Below are positions 10,316 to 19,289 of a stretch of DNA of 64,000 nucleotides, piece by piece. The translations under genes were made by a program, and so were the position numbers. This DNA comes from Maribacter sedimenticola (GTDB lineage Bacteria > Bacteroidota > Bacteroidia > Flavobacteriales > Flavobacteriaceae), in the NCBI RefSeq assembly GCF_900188415.1, contig NZ_FZNV01000003.1, positions 186,001-250,000 of the forward strand, read 5' to 3'. The notes beneath the pieces are model-generated. The model saw only the letters and a list, made by a program, of their open reading frames with translations, did no database searches and had not been told where the DNA came from. Position 1 is the stretch's first letter. Each line of letters begins with the position of its first letter.

Positions 10316-11158
10316 TTATTTGATCATTTTTAGATTAATGATTTCTTGTTGGGTCAAATACCTCCAATGTCCTCTAGGTAAATCCTTTTTGGTCAACCCG
10401 CCATAAACGACCCGATCCAATCTTTGAATATTGTAACCCAAGGTTTCAAACAGGCGCTTTACAATTTTATTCCTAGAACTATAGATTTCAATACCTACCT
10501 CTCTCTTGGGTGCATCTGCGATATAACTAATGTCCTGCACACGTACGGGTTTTTCATCGACTACAACACCTTCCTGTATCTTCTTTAAATCTGCGCTACG
10601 TAGTTCAACATCCAGCACTACATGATAAATTTTGCGCATTCCGTTTATTGGACTTTTCAAAATTTTGGTCATACTACCATCATTGGTAAACAGCAATAAG
10701 CCGGTATCTTCCTTTTCCAATTTATCTACCGGTAATAATTTTGATTTCGAAGCACTTGAAATTAATCCAGAAACATGCCTTTTGCCCTTTTCATCCCTAA
10801 TTGTAGTAACAAAGTCCTTTGGTTTGTTTAGCAGCACATATTCCTTTTTTACAGGGTTCAGTAATTGACCATCAAACTTTACCTCATCTGTCAGTTTTAC
10901 TTTATAGCCCATTTCGGTAATTGGCTTACCATTGACCGTTACATTACCTGCAGCAATGTAAATGTCCGCGTCTCTACGTGAACAAACACCAGAGTTGGCC
11001 ACATATTTATTTAGACGTATAGAATTTGGATCGGAGGGCTTGTTTGGTGTAACATTCTTTTTAATTGGCGCATTGCCACGTGCGTAGCTTTTTTTCTTGA
11101 AATTACCACCCTGTCTACCTGAAGCCTTTTTTCCCCTACTTGAATCATCCCTACTCAT
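10316..11158 (-). CDS. rRNA pseudouridine synthase (RluB/RsuA family)
   Basis: A 280-residue RsuA/RluB-type pseudouridine synthase. A basic N-terminal tail (rich in Lys, Arg, Gly) precedes an S4 RNA-binding domain (RLNKYVANSGVCSRRDAD) and the catalytic domain; the usual catalytic GRLD motif is here represented by LLPVDKLEKEDTGLLLFTNDG, so the Asp is in the expected place although the preceding Arg is Lys. It modifies uridine in ribosomal RNA (RluB acts on 23S, RsuA on 16S); which target applies is not decidable here. The start was set at the ATG at 11156-11158: a longer TTG-initiated frame (to 11188) would begin inside the -7 promoter box. Confidence 0.88.
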   Translation of the reverse strand: MSRDDSSRGKKASGRQGGNFKKKSYARGNAPIKKNVTPNKPSDPNSIRLNKYVANSGVCSRRDADIYIAAGNVTVNGKPITEMGYKVKLTDEVKFDGQLLNPVKKEYVLLNKPKDFVTTIRDEKGKRHVSGLISSASKSKLLPVDKLEKEDTGLLLFTNDGSMTKILKSPINGMRKIYHVVLDVELRSADLKKIQEGVVVDEKPVRVQDISYIADAPKREVGIEIYSSRNKIVKRLFETLGYNIQRLDRVVYGGLTKKDLPRGHWRYLTQQEIINLKMIK

Positions 11159-11176
11159 AACTGTACCAATTTTATG

Positions 11177-11206
11177 CAAAGGTAGCAAATTGCACTACCG
11201 TTCAAA
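11177..11206 (-). promoter_or_regulatory. Bacteroidota-type promoter of the pseudouridine synthase gene
   Basis: On the minus strand TTTG (11206-11203) and TACCTTTG (11184-11177) are separated by 18 bp, a close match to the Bacteroidota consensus TTTG / TAnnTTTG with its usual spacing. Transcription would begin near 11170, giving a leader of roughly a dozen bases before the ATG at 11158. This settles the start choice for the gene. Confidence 0.65.
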
Positions 11207-11233
11207 TTTTTATCTTCAACATAATCCTAGGAA

Positions 11234-12139
11234 CTACAAAATTCTATTGAGTACCAAGTCAATATCTATTAACAATATACTAAAGACCCCCGCTACAATG
11301 ATAAGTTTTAGAATATTATGCAACCATACATAATCTTTCTTGTTCTTTGATTTCAACAACAAAAAAATGAACAAAAGAAGTAATCCTATACACCCTATAA
11401 AGTAAAAGTTCATATAACCAATATCAAACTTGAATATCAATAATAATGATGGCAATAGGGTAAATAAAATTAAACATGTAATGATCGTTTTAGAAATGTT
11501 AGCCCCATAAATTATGGGTATAGTACTATAATTTTGCGCAACATCACCAGAAATATTTTCTAGATCTTTTACCATTTCACGTGCCAAAATCAGTAAAAAA
11601 AGAAATATGGCATGGACAAAAATTACATTCTCAAAATTTTTATAATATACAAATACCACAAAGAACGGTGTTATGGCCAACGTAGCGGAAATAAAATTTC
11701 CCAATAGGGGAACTCTCTTAAGTTTATGGGAGTATAACCAGATTCCAAAAATATAGGATGAAAAAAAGAATACGGCCCTGAACGAAACATAACTTGCCGC
11801 AATAACCGCCAAAAAGTTCAATACGAAATAAGTAGTCAATTTAAAGCGTTGGCTCACCAAACGATCCAACATACTTTTTCTTGGTTTGTTGATGAGGTCT
11901 TTTTCTGCGTCATAAAAATTATTAATGATATAACCTGCCGCAATGACCATGGCAGATGCCATGACGATAACCAATAAATTTACATCAAAAACCACTTGTC
12001 TTAAAGGTAAATCTGGCGCCAAAATATAAATAGAGGCTAGATATTGCGCCAAGGCAATCACCAAAATATTATAGCCCCTTACTACCGAAAAAAGACTCAG
12101 TACCTTTAAAAGTAAGAGTTTGTTTTTTCTATTGAGCAT
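11234..12139 (-). CDS. UbiA-family prenyltransferase (geranylgeranylglycerol-phosphate geranylgeranyltransferase-like)
   Basis: A 301-residue integral membrane prenyltransferase with about eight or nine hydrophobic segments. The first Asp-rich motif (NNFYDAEKDLINKP, about residues 73-86) is the UbiA NxxxDxxxD prenyl-diphosphate/Mg site; the second appears as the REMVKDLENISGD segment (about 187-199). Flavobacterial homologues of this length are usually named geranylgeranylglycerol-phosphate geranylgeranyltransferase, but the acceptor substrate has to my knowledge not been settled. It lies 11 bp downstream of mevalonate kinase in the same direction, so isoprenoid precursor supply and use are probably co-transcribed. 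Confidence 0.85.
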   Translation of the reverse strand: MLNRKNKLLLLKVLSLFSVVRGYNILVIALAQYLASIYILAPDLPLRQVVFDVNLLVIVMASAMVIAAGYIINNFYDAEKDLINKPRKSMLDRLVSQRFKLTTYFVLNFLAVIAASYVSFRAVFFFSSYIFGIWLYSHKLKRVPLLGNFISATLAITPFFVVFVYYKNFENVIFVHAIFLFLLILAREMVKDLENISGDVAQNYSTIPIIYGANISKTIITCLILFTLLPSLLLIFKFDIGYMNFYFIGCIGLLLLFIFLLLKSKNKKDYVWLHNILKLIIVAGVFSILLIDIDLVLNRIL

Positions 12140-12150
12140 TTTGGTACGTC

Positions 12151-13089
12151 CTAAAAATTATAAACGACCTCTAGTTTGTAGTCCTTAAGTGCAGTTTGTG
12201 CTTTTTCAAAATCTTCCGTAAAGCCTAAAATATATCCTCCACCTCCAGATCCGCATAATTTTAGATAATATTCATTGGTCTCTATCCCTTTTTTCCACAG
12301 TTCATGAAATTTTACTGGAATCATAGGTTTAAAGTTATCCAAAACAACATGGGACAATTGTTTTAAATTACCGAACAATGACTTAATGTTGCCACTCACA
12401 AAATCCTCTACACAGGCATCTGTATGCTTAATAAATTGATTTTTGAGCATATTACGGAAACCATCATTCTTCATTTGCTCCATGAATATCTGTACCATAG
12501 GTGCAGTATCACCAACAGTACCGCTATCCAGTAAAAATACGGCACCCTTACCTTCACTGTTTTGGGAAGGTATACTGGTAGATTCTATATTATCCTTGGA
12601 ATTTATAAGTATAGGTAAACTTAAATAACTATTCAATGGGTCTAGTCCAGATGATTTTCCATGGAAAAACGACTCCATAGCCCCAAAAATAGATTTAAGT
12701 TTTAAAAGCTTTTCCCTGGTAAGATTTTCCAGCACCGTAATCTTATCCTTGGCATATTTATCATAGATTGCGGCTACCAAAGCACCGCTACTACCTACCC
12801 CATACCCTTGTGGTATAGAACTATCAAAATACATTCCGGATGAAATGTCGTTTTTAAGCAGTTGCAAATCAAATGTCACAAAATCATCATCATTTTCTGA
12901 AAGTTCTTCCAAATAATCTGCAAAGGCAGCTAAACTTTTATTTGATTTCTCTGCTTCTGGTGATAGAACGGAATCAGATTTTAAAGCGCCATTATAAAAA
13001 TTATAAGGTATAGATAATCCTTTGGAGTCTTTAATGATTCCATACTCCCCAAAAAGAAGAATTTTTGAATAAAATAATGGTCCTTTCAT
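12151..13089 (-). CDS. Mevalonate kinase-like GHMP kinase
   Basis: A 312-residue GHMP-superfamily kinase. Motif 1 is KILLFGEYGIIKDSKGL near the N-terminus, the ATP-binding motif 2 is PQGYGVGSSGALVAA (about 115-130), and motif 3 is LCGSGGGGYILGF near the C-terminus. With the neighbouring decarboxylase gene this points to phosphorylation of mevalonate, giving isopentenyl diphosphate through the mevalonate route used by Flavobacteriia. A separate phosphomevalonate kinase is not in this window. The ATG at 13087-13089 is preceded by ATATTTGCC about 20 bp upstream, which resembles a -7 box. Confidence 0.85.
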   Translation of the reverse strand: MKGPLFYSKILLFGEYGIIKDSKGLSIPYNFYNGALKSDSVLSPEAEKSNKSLAAFADYLEELSENDDDFVTFDLQLLKNDISSGMYFDSSIPQGYGVGSSGALVAAIYDKYAKDKITVLENLTREKLLKLKSIFGAMESFFHGKSSGLDPLNSYLSLPILINSKDNIESTSIPSQNSEGKGAVFLLDSGTVGDTAPMVQIFMEQMKNDGFRNMLKNQFIKHTDACVEDFVSGNIKSLFGNLKQLSHVVLDNFKPMIPVKFHELWKKGIETNEYYLKLCGSGGGGYILGFTEDFEKAQTALKDYKLEVVYNF

Positions 13090-13149
13090 ATGTAAAGTCT
13101 TGGCAAATATCTAAAAAACTAACCAAATATGATCAAAGATTCAGTTAAA

Positions 13150-13178
13150 GTTTAACCTTTTACCTAAAAAGGTTAAAC
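13150..13178 (-). terminator. Hairpin between the decarboxylase and kinase genes
   Basis: GTTTAACCTTTT and AAAAGGTTAAAC form a perfect 12-bp stem with a 5-base loop (ACCTA) in the 140-bp space between the decarboxylase stop and the kinase start. The run downstream on the minus strand (CTTTAACTGAATCTTT) is only weakly T-rich, so it could be a weak terminator, an RNA processing or stability element, or a protein-binding dyad. Confidence 0.45.
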
Positions 13179-13229
13179 AAAATATATATGATATATTATA
13201 CATAACGTCTGTACAACCTTAAACGTATA

Positions 13230-14312
13230 TTACTTTTTTTTTGCTCCTTGACCTATTTGGTCGCAAATATACTGTCCGTTTTGACAAAAAGGAACTAATT
13301 TCTCCTTAATGAAAGAAAACACCTTATCTTTTTCATTTTCAGGGTATAATACATGCACATTAGCTCCTGCATCCAATGTAAAACAAACATGTGTCTTGGA
13401 GGTTTCCCTAAATTCCCAAATTGCATTAATAATAGAAAGTGTATTGGGTTTCATTAATATAAAATACGGGTTACTGGTCATCATCATGGCATGTAGGGTA
13501 AGCGCCTCACTTTCTACAATGTTTATAAATTCCTTTATATTACCACTTTCCAACACTCCTATAATTTTTCCTAAATTATCATCTGCCTGCTTAAATCTAT
13601 TTGCAGCAAAAGGATGGCCGTGCATTAAATCATGACCCACTGTACTGCTAACCTGTTTTTCACCTTTATCAACCAATAATATGGTATCGTGAAAATTATT
13701 AAAAATGGGGTGTACGTCATAGGGAAAAGGAATTCCATAAAGATCGGAACTACTTTCTATAAAATTACTTTTACCCCATTGCACCAAAGGTCCGTTTATG
13801 CTTCTACATGCACTACCAGAACCCAATCTGGATAAAAAAGATGCTTTTCTGTCAAAATAATCATCTGTCATATTTTTAGTAAAACTTCGTTCCATCTCCA
13901 TGAGGCACAAGGCCAGGGCAGACATTCCACTTGCAGAGGACGCAATACCGCTACTATGCGGAAAAGTGTTGCTGGTATGTATTGAAAGCCTATACTCCAA
14001 CAAAAAGGGCATATAGGTAATTATCCGCTTAAAAAAGGTAGTTATCTTCGGCTTAAATTCCTCTTTGGGCAACCCTTCAAAATAAAGATCGAAAGAAAAA
14101 TCCGAAGCCTTTTTCCCTAACTTTACATATTCAATTTTTGTTGTGGTAGAGCAAGCATTGAGCGTAAAACTGATTGATGGATTTGCCGGAATTTGATTTT
14201 CCAGCTTGCCCCAATATTTGATCAAGGCAATATTGCTAGGTGAAGTATACTGAACAATACCATGATCTTTATCTAAATTTAACGTATCGGGAATAAAATC
14301 TGTTTCAATCAT
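13230..14312 (-). CDS. mvaD: Diphosphomevalonate decarboxylase
   Basis: A 360-residue GHMP-fold enzyme that decarboxylates mevalonate 5-diphosphate to isopentenyl diphosphate. The family-specific SNIALIKYWGK motif is near the N-terminus, the glycine/serine phosphate loop HSSGIASSASGMSALAL is in the middle, and GSGSACRS follows, matching bacterial and eukaryotic MvaD. The start was placed at the ATG at 14310-14312: the longer TTG-initiated frame (14354) would begin upstream of a good -7 box (14330-14337). It is separated from the kinase gene by 140 bp containing a hairpin, so it may be a separate transcript or only partly coupled. Confidence 0.92.
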   Translation of the reverse strand: MIETDFIPDTLNLDKDHGIVQYTSPSNIALIKYWGKLENQIPANPSISFTLNACSTTTKIEYVKLGKKASDFSFDLYFEGLPKEEFKPKITTFFKRIITYMPFLLEYRLSIHTSNTFPHSSGIASSASGMSALALCLMEMERSFTKNMTDDYFDRKASFLSRLGSGSACRSINGPLVQWGKSNFIESSSDLYGIPFPYDVHPIFNNFHDTILLVDKGEKQVSSTVGHDLMHGHPFAANRFKQADDNLGKIIGVLESGNIKEFINIVESEALTLHAMMMTSNPYFILMKPNTLSIINAIWEFRETSKTHVCFTLDAGANVHVLYPENEKDKVFSFIKEKLVPFCQNGQYICDQIGQGAKKK

Positions 14313-14329
14313 TGAATATTCTCTTTGCG

Positions 14330-14337
14330 CAAAGATA
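14330..14337 (-). promoter_or_regulatory. Probable -7 box for the mvaD gene
   Basis: TATCTTTG on the minus strand exactly matches TAnnTTTG and lies 17 bp before the mvaD ATG. A TTG that could serve as -33 is only about 14 bp further upstream, shorter than usual, so only the -7 element is claimed. Confidence 0.45.
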
Positions 14338-14393
14338 GTTTTTAGGACCGTCAATTAAAATAAATCCTTATTTTAGAGCTAAACACCTACAGA

Positions 14394-14867
14394 TTGAAAA
14401 GCAAACTTACCTATGTAACCATTGGCATATTAGTATGCTTAACCATTGGCTTTCTTGCTAGTGTAGCCACCCAAAGTTCTGTAAATACGTGGTACACTAC
14501 ATTGAACAAACCCGCATTGAACCCTCCAAACTGGGTATTTGCCCCTGTATGGACCGTTCTTTATATATTTATGGGTATTTCAGCTGGTTGGGTTTGGGCC
14601 AAAGGATTTTACCACAAATGGGTGAAAACCGGCCTCTATCATTTTGGCTTTCAATTGTTATTAAATGCCTTATGGAGCATTATCTTCTTTGGTCTAAGAC
14701 AACCATTTTTAGGTCTTTTGATCATCATAACCCTTTTAATAGTATTACTATTGACTATTAAATGGTTTAAATTGGTAAGTAAACTTGCCGCTATATTGTT
14801 GGTACCTTATGTGCTATGGGTTTGTTTTGCCACCTATTTAAATTATAGTATTTGGATATTAAATTAG
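14394..14867 (+). CDS. tspO: TspO/MBR family membrane protein
   Basis: A 157-residue five-helix membrane protein of the TspO/peripheral benzodiazepine receptor family. The motif NTWYTTLNKPALNPPNWVF between helices 1 and 2 and the Trp-rich VFAPVWTVLYIFMGISAGWVW helix are diagnostic. TspO proteins bind tetrapyrroles and may degrade protoporphyrin or sense stress; the bacterial role varies. Translation appears to start at TTG (14394): there is no ATG between the upstream in-frame stop (14361-14363) and the first transmembrane helix. It is transcribed divergently from mvaD and converges on the DUF1697 gene. Confidence 0.92.
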   Translation: MKSKLTYVTIGILVCLTIGFLASVATQSSVNTWYTTLNKPALNPPNWVFAPVWTVLYIFMGISAGWVWAKGFYHKWVKTGLYHFGFQLLLNALWSIIFFGLRQPFLGLLIIITLLIVLLLTIKWFKLVSKLAAILLVPYVLWVCFATYLNYSIWILN

Positions 14868-14885
14868 ATTGACTGCACCCACTAC

Positions 14886-15431
14886 CTATTGTTCTTTGGC
14901 CATTGCCAATAATTTATGCATAGTCCTATAATTTCTTGTGGTCGCCGTAATGTTCAACCGTTTCTCAATTAAATTGTTGTTCAATTTTGCCTTTCCATAA
15001 CCTTGGTTACACTTAAGATAGATACAGTTTTCCTCTACTTGAAATGTTTCATTTTGAAAAGATTCTAATTTGAGCTCATTTACCCTCTCAATAGCGGGTT
15101 TTTGAAATGGCAAAACAAAATATACCCTATTCCCCAAAATCTCCTTTTCATCTACATATGGATTTTGCTGTAGTATTTCCGTTACTTCGTTTACCGTTTT
15201 TACTAAAACAGGCACATCAAAACCAAATTTGTCGGCAATGGCCTTTGCTAACTGAATATTTAAAAAATTAATATTGGTTTCTTGACATTTAAAGACCATA
15301 TTACCGCTTTGAATATATGTCCTTACATCCTGGAATTCCAAACCTGAACATAACTCCCTTAATGATTGCATAGCCACTTTCTTTGTGCCACTTACATTAA
15401 TGCCCCTTAAAAAAGCTAAATAAGTATTCAT
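14886..15431 (-). CDS. DUF1697 family protein
   Basis: A 181-residue cytoplasmic protein of the DUF1697 family. The opening YLAFLRGINVSGTKKVAM and the YIQSGNMVF motif are the conserved core, and the C-terminal TTRNYRTMHKLLAM is also typical. Function is unknown. It starts 2 bp after the stop of the BaiN-like flavoprotein, so it is probably the last gene of the minus-strand transcript that begins with the LacI-type regulator. Confidence 0.88.
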   Translation of the reverse strand: MNTYLAFLRGINVSGTKKVAMQSLRELCSGLEFQDVRTYIQSGNMVFKCQETNINFLNIQLAKAIADKFGFDVPVLVKTVNEVTEILQQNPYVDEKEILGNRVYFVLPFQKPAIERVNELKLESFQNETFQVEENCIYLKCNQGYGKAKLNNNLIEKRLNITATTRNYRTMHKLLAMAKEQ

Positions 15432-15433
15432 TC

Positions 15434-16708
15434 CTATTTTTTATGTCCCATATTGTCCACTACCCCTTTTGCGGCCAGATAACCCCCGGTCCAAGCATTT
15501 TGAAAATTAAATCCACCCGTAATGGCATCCACATTAATGATTTCTCCAGCAAAAAATAAATTAGGTAATAGCTTACTTTGAAAATTTTTAAAATTGACCT
15601 CTTTTAAATCCAAACCACCTGCGGTCACAAATTCTTCCTTGAAAGTACTTTTACCATTAACCTGGTATACCCCTTTTGTCAATTGCTCGGCAAGGGCCAT
15701 CAATTGTTGTTTAGAAACTTCTGGCCAAGTAATCTCATCTGCAATATGCGCAGCTCTCACTAAATTCACCCATAACCGTTTGGGTATCTCCAATACTTTG
15801 GTCCTTAAAACAGTTTTCTTCTCTACTTGTTTTACTTGCATAAACAATTCCAAAAGTCCATTTTGATGATATTCCGGAACCCAATTTACCTGTATCTTGA
15901 ATTGATATCCATATTGCTCAAGAACCCTGGCTCCCCATGCGGACAATTTTAAAATAGCGGGGCCACTCATCCCCCAATGGGTAATCAGCAAAGGACCATC
16001 CGTAGAAAGTAACGTATTCAATTTATTCTTGGCTACAATTTTCCCCTGTTTTCTTTTGGGCAAAACCTCTACCTCAGCATAGGTAGAAACACCTGGTATA
16101 TTGGCAATCCGTTCATCCTTTATATTGAAAGTAAACAGGGACGGCACCGGTGGTATTATGGTATGCCCTAAATCTTTGATCAGCTTCCAAATTTTAGGGT
16201 TGCTACCCGTAGCCAATACCAGCTGCTTGGCTTTCAAATTTCCGCTAGTTACCAATACATTCCAATATGCACCTTCATCACTTTCTTCTTGTACCAGCCC
16301 AGTAACCGAGCATAGTGTCTTGACTTCAATCCCCAAGCGTTCAGCTTCGGAAAGAAAACAATTTATTATGGTTTGGGAACTATCTGACTGCGGAAACATT
16401 CTACCATCATCCTCAATCTTTAAGGCCACCCCTCGTGATTCAAAAAAACCTACGGTATCACCACTGGCATATTGATGAAACGGACCTAACAATTCTTTTT
16501 CCCCTCTGGGATAATTCTTACTTAGCTCGCTAGGGTTAAACTCCGCATGGGTTACATTACACCTGCCCCCACCGGATATCCGCACTTTGGTCAACACTTC
16601 CTTGCCTCGTTCCAAAATTGCTATTTTCGCTGCTGGCAAGGCCTCTGCAATATGAATGGCCGTGTAAAAACCGGCCGCGCCTCCCCCTACGATCAGTACA
16701 TCGTACAT
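15434..16708 (-). CDS. BaiN/HI0933-family flavoprotein (NAD(P)/FAD-dependent oxidoreductase)
   Basis: A 424-residue flavoprotein of the HI0933/BaiN family. The N-terminal FAD-binding GGGAAGFYTAIH motif, the family-specific SGGGRCNVTH motif (about 46-55) and the C-terminal GGFNFQNAWTGGYLAA motif are all present. Family members are cytoplasmic FAD proteins; BaiN in gut bacteria was proposed as a steroid reductase, but most homologues have no defined substrate. The ATG shares one base with the stop codon of the upstream GDPD gene (TAATG), so the two are translationally coupled. Confidence 0.9.
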   Translation of the reverse strand: MYDVLIVGGGAAGFYTAIHIAEALPAAKIAILERGKEVLTKVRISGGGRCNVTHAEFNPSELSKNYPRGEKELLGPFHQYASGDTVGFFESRGVALKIEDDGRMFPQSDSSQTIINCFLSEAERLGIEVKTLCSVTGLVQEESDEGAYWNVLVTSGNLKAKQLVLATGSNPKIWKLIKDLGHTIIPPVPSLFTFNIKDERIANIPGVSTYAEVEVLPKRKQGKIVAKNKLNTLLSTDGPLLITHWGMSGPAILKLSAWGARVLEQYGYQFKIQVNWVPEYHQNGLLELFMQVKQVEKKTVLRTKVLEIPKRLWVNLVRAAHIADEITWPEVSKQQLMALAEQLTKGVYQVNGKSTFKEEFVTAGGLDLKEVNFKNFQSKLLPNLFFAGEIINVDAITGGFNFQNAWTGGYLAAKGVVDNMGHKK

Positions 16709-17454
16709 TAGCGAACCCGTTCAGGAAAATTGGTGATAATACCATCAACACCAATTTTTTTCATAGCAGTAATATCTTCAGGTTCGTTTACGGTCCAGGT
16801 ATAGATCTTTAGTCCCGCATCATGAATTTTATTGGCCATTTCTTGATCTAGTTTTTCAAAAAAGGGATTTATGGCCACTGCATTCAATTCTTTTGCAACC
16901 TCTATGGCATCCTCTGGATTATCCTCTGTAAGAACAGCAATGTCTATTGTTGGATTGTGTTTTCTCATTTCCCTTAATTCATCCCAATTAAAACTTGAAA
17001 TCAAAAAATTATCCGGTGACCAGTTTCGTTGTTCAATATAAAAATTAGTAATGAAGTTAACCTTATCCGCCGTGCCGGCCCCTTTTAATTCTATGTTCAA
17101 CGCAACTTTGTTATCTATAAGTTTTAATACATCTTGCAGTGTAGGAATCTTATGCCCACCATCCACGATCAATTGATGAAGCTGTATAATGTTATATTCC
17201 TCAATATTACCAGGGCCATTGGTCAATCTATCTACCGTATCATCATGAAAAACTACAATTTCTCCACTTTTTATCTTAAAGACGTCTATTTCTATCATAT
17301 CTACCCCAAGATCCAATGCTTTTTGTATGGATGGCAGTGTGTTTTCAGTTTCATGCCCCATGGCTCCTCTATGCCCTATGACCAGCGGTTCTTTCATATT
17401 ACAGGATATTAATGATGTGCAAATCAACAAAAAGATTAAAATCTTATTTAACAT
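16708..17454 (-). CDS. Glycerophosphodiester phosphodiesterase lipoprotein
   Basis: A 248-residue GDPD-family enzyme with an SPII signal (LLICTSLISC, lipid-modified Cys at about residue 18), so anchored to a membrane facing the periplasm. The catalytic HRGAMGHETENT (His and Glu), EIDV metal ligands and FHDDTVDR motif are intact. It would hydrolyse glycerophosphodiesters from phospholipid turnover to glycerol-3-phosphate and an alcohol. It lies 6 bp after the amylase gene and overlaps the next gene by 1 bp, so it is likely co-transcribed with the sugar genes although its chemistry is not obviously linked to them. Confidence 0.9.
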   Translation of the reverse strand: MLNKILIFLLICTSLISCNMKEPLVIGHRGAMGHETENTLPSIQKALDLGVDMIEIDVFKIKSGEIVVFHDDTVDRLTNGPGNIEEYNIIQLHQLIVDGGHKIPTLQDVLKLIDNKVALNIELKGAGTADKVNFITNFYIEQRNWSPDNFLISSFNWDELREMRKHNPTIDIAVLTEDNPEDAIEVAKELNAVAINPFFEKLDQEMANKIHDAGLKIYTWTVNEPEDITAMKKIGVDGIITNFPERVR

Positions 17455-17460
17455 AACGTC

Positions 17461-19233
17461 TTATTTTAATTCAAAAATAAAGGATTCCAACGGATTTAAA
17501 TTGACAGCTATATGACCCTCGCCGCTTCTAATCTCCAATTGATGCTTACTTCCATATAAGGTATCTATCAAATCATAGGATTCTCCCGTCAACTGCCACT
17601 GATTTACAACATCTACGGGAAGTTTTAAATCAAAGGTAAAATGTTCGTGAACATCAAAATTAACGACCACAATAAGTTTTTGATTGGAAGACCAGCGCAC
17701 ATAGGAAAGAACTCTATGGTTATAATTTTCAGTAAGTTCCTTATTATAAAAATGAATTTCACGGTAATGCCCCATTAAGGCATCACTCTGTATGGTGAAG
17801 TTTAACAACCTCTTATAAAAATCGCGCAAATCCGCTTCATTTTTATTGAGCTGTCCACCGTCAAATTTTTTATCGTTTACCCACCTTTGATGGTGCGGAA
17901 CACCAATATAATCAAAAATAGATGTTCGTGACGGACTACCAAAACCAGCATGTTCGGCCGCAGGTTCCCCAACTTCCTGTCCAAAATAGATCATTGTTGG
18001 CGATGTCCCTATTGTTGCAGATACGACCATTGCAGGTTTCCCAATTTCGGCATTGCCTACGAATTCCGGACTTGCTATTCGTTGTTCATCGTGATTTTCC
18101 AAAAAATGAAGCATATGGTGTTCTATATCCTGAAGGCCGTTTTGAACCACCGGCAGGTGATCGGACCACCCGTAACCTTTCATAATATGCTTTAAGCCAT
18201 CATAAAAGTCCACCTTGTCATACAAATAATCCATTTTACCCTTATGGATGTATGTCCTGTACAAATCCGGATTATAGACTTCTGCCATTAAAAATGCATC
18301 TGGATTTTTCATTTTTATGGATGAATTCATAAAACTCCAAAATTCAACAGGTACCATTTCTGCCATATCATACCTAAAACCATCTACACCCATTTGTAAC
18401 CAGTACAGTGCTATATCCCTAAATTTTCTCCATGAACTGGGTACGGTTTTCTTTTTCCAGTAATTAAAATGCTCTTTATAATCCTTTTCCCCATAATCAT
18501 TGGGCAACATATCAAAATCCAAAGCTCCATCTGGACTTACCCCGTAATTTATACGTACAGTTTCATACCAATCGTTCATGTCCGGTTGTGGACTTCTTGA
18601 TCCGTTACCTGTCCATTTTGCGGGTACCTCAACCAAAGTGGCATTAGGTATGTTTAGGGTATCGCCGCCCAAAGGCCTATACCCATCTCTCCATACGGGA
18701 TGTTGAAAGGTTGAACCCGGTATATAATAGAAATTGTTATCCTTTTGGTATTGAACAGATGTATCGTCACCAAAACCAAAATCGGTTACACCATTTGGGT
18801 TCGTTATACCTTCATACCTTCTTGCAACATGATTGGGCACAATATCAATAATCACCTTCATGCCCGCATTATGGGTACGCTCAATCAAAGACTTGAACTC
18901 TTTTAACCTATTGGATGGGTCAATTGCCAAATCTGGGTTAACATTATAATAATCCTTTACTGCATATGGTGAACCAGCTCTCCCCTTTACCACATTGGGA
19001 TCATCATTAGAAATACCAAATTCGGTATAATCATTAATTACTGCGTGATGTGGAACCCCAGTATACCAAATATGTGTTACACCCAAATTTTTAATCTCTT
19101 TCAATGCCTTTTTGGTAAAATCCGCAAATTTACCAACGCCATTTTCCTCAATGGTACCCCAAGGCTTATTAGCGGTTTCAGTGTTTCCAAAAAGTCTTGT
19201 AAAAACATGGTAAATAACGATTTTCCTATTCAT
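17461..19233 (-). CDS. Cytoplasmic GH13 alpha-amylase family enzyme
   Basis: A 590-residue glycoside hydrolase family 13 enzyme without a signal peptide. The conserved regions are intact: region I VIIDIVPNH; region II GFRYDMAEM with nucleophile Asp289; region III MAEVYNP with acid/base Glu318; region IV FLENHDEQ with Asp382. It probably splits malto-oligosaccharides inside the cell, feeding the GH65 phosphorylase 50 bp upstream. The ATG at 19231-19233 is preferred over the GTG two codons earlier. The subfamily (alpha-amylase versus other GH13 activities such as glucanotransferase) cannot be fixed by eye. Confidence 0.9.
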   Translation of the reverse strand: MNRKIVIYHVFTRLFGNTETANKPWGTIEENGVGKFADFTKKALKEIKNLGVTHIWYTGVPHHAVINDYTEFGISNDDPNVVKGRAGSPYAVKDYYNVNPDLAIDPSNRLKEFKSLIERTHNAGMKVIIDIVPNHVARRYEGITNPNGVTDFGFGDDTSVQYQKDNNFYYIPGSTFQHPVWRDGYRPLGGDTLNIPNATLVEVPAKWTGNGSRSPQPDMNDWYETVRINYGVSPDGALDFDMLPNDYGEKDYKEHFNYWKKKTVPSSWRKFRDIALYWLQMGVDGFRYDMAEMVPVEFWSFMNSSIKMKNPDAFLMAEVYNPDLYRTYIHKGKMDYLYDKVDFYDGLKHIMKGYGWSDHLPVVQNGLQDIEHHMLHFLENHDEQRIASPEFVGNAEIGKPAMVVSATIGTSPTMIYFGQEVGEPAAEHAGFGSPSRTSIFDYIGVPHHQRWVNDKKFDGGQLNKNEADLRDFYKRLLNFTIQSDALMGHYREIHFYNKELTENYNHRVLSYVRWSSNQKLIVVVNFDVHEHFTFDLKLPVDVVNQWQLTGESYDLIDTLYGSKHQLEIRSGEGHIAVNLNPLESFIFELK

Positions 19234-19289
19234 TGACACAATATCATATTTCTTGTCCTTTCTAATTATAAAGTATAGACCTACCGTTT

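Noticed and set aside
11159-11188. N-terminal extension of the pseudouridine synthase from a TTG at 11188
   Set aside because: The TTG lies within the -7 promoter box, so it cannot be on the transcript.
13309-13635. 108-residue plus-strand frame inside mvaD
   Set aside because: Antisense to a well-conserved enzyme gene; no family resemblance.
16101-16475. 124-residue plus-strand frame inside the BaiN-like gene
   Set aside because: Antisense shadow of a conserved flavoprotein.
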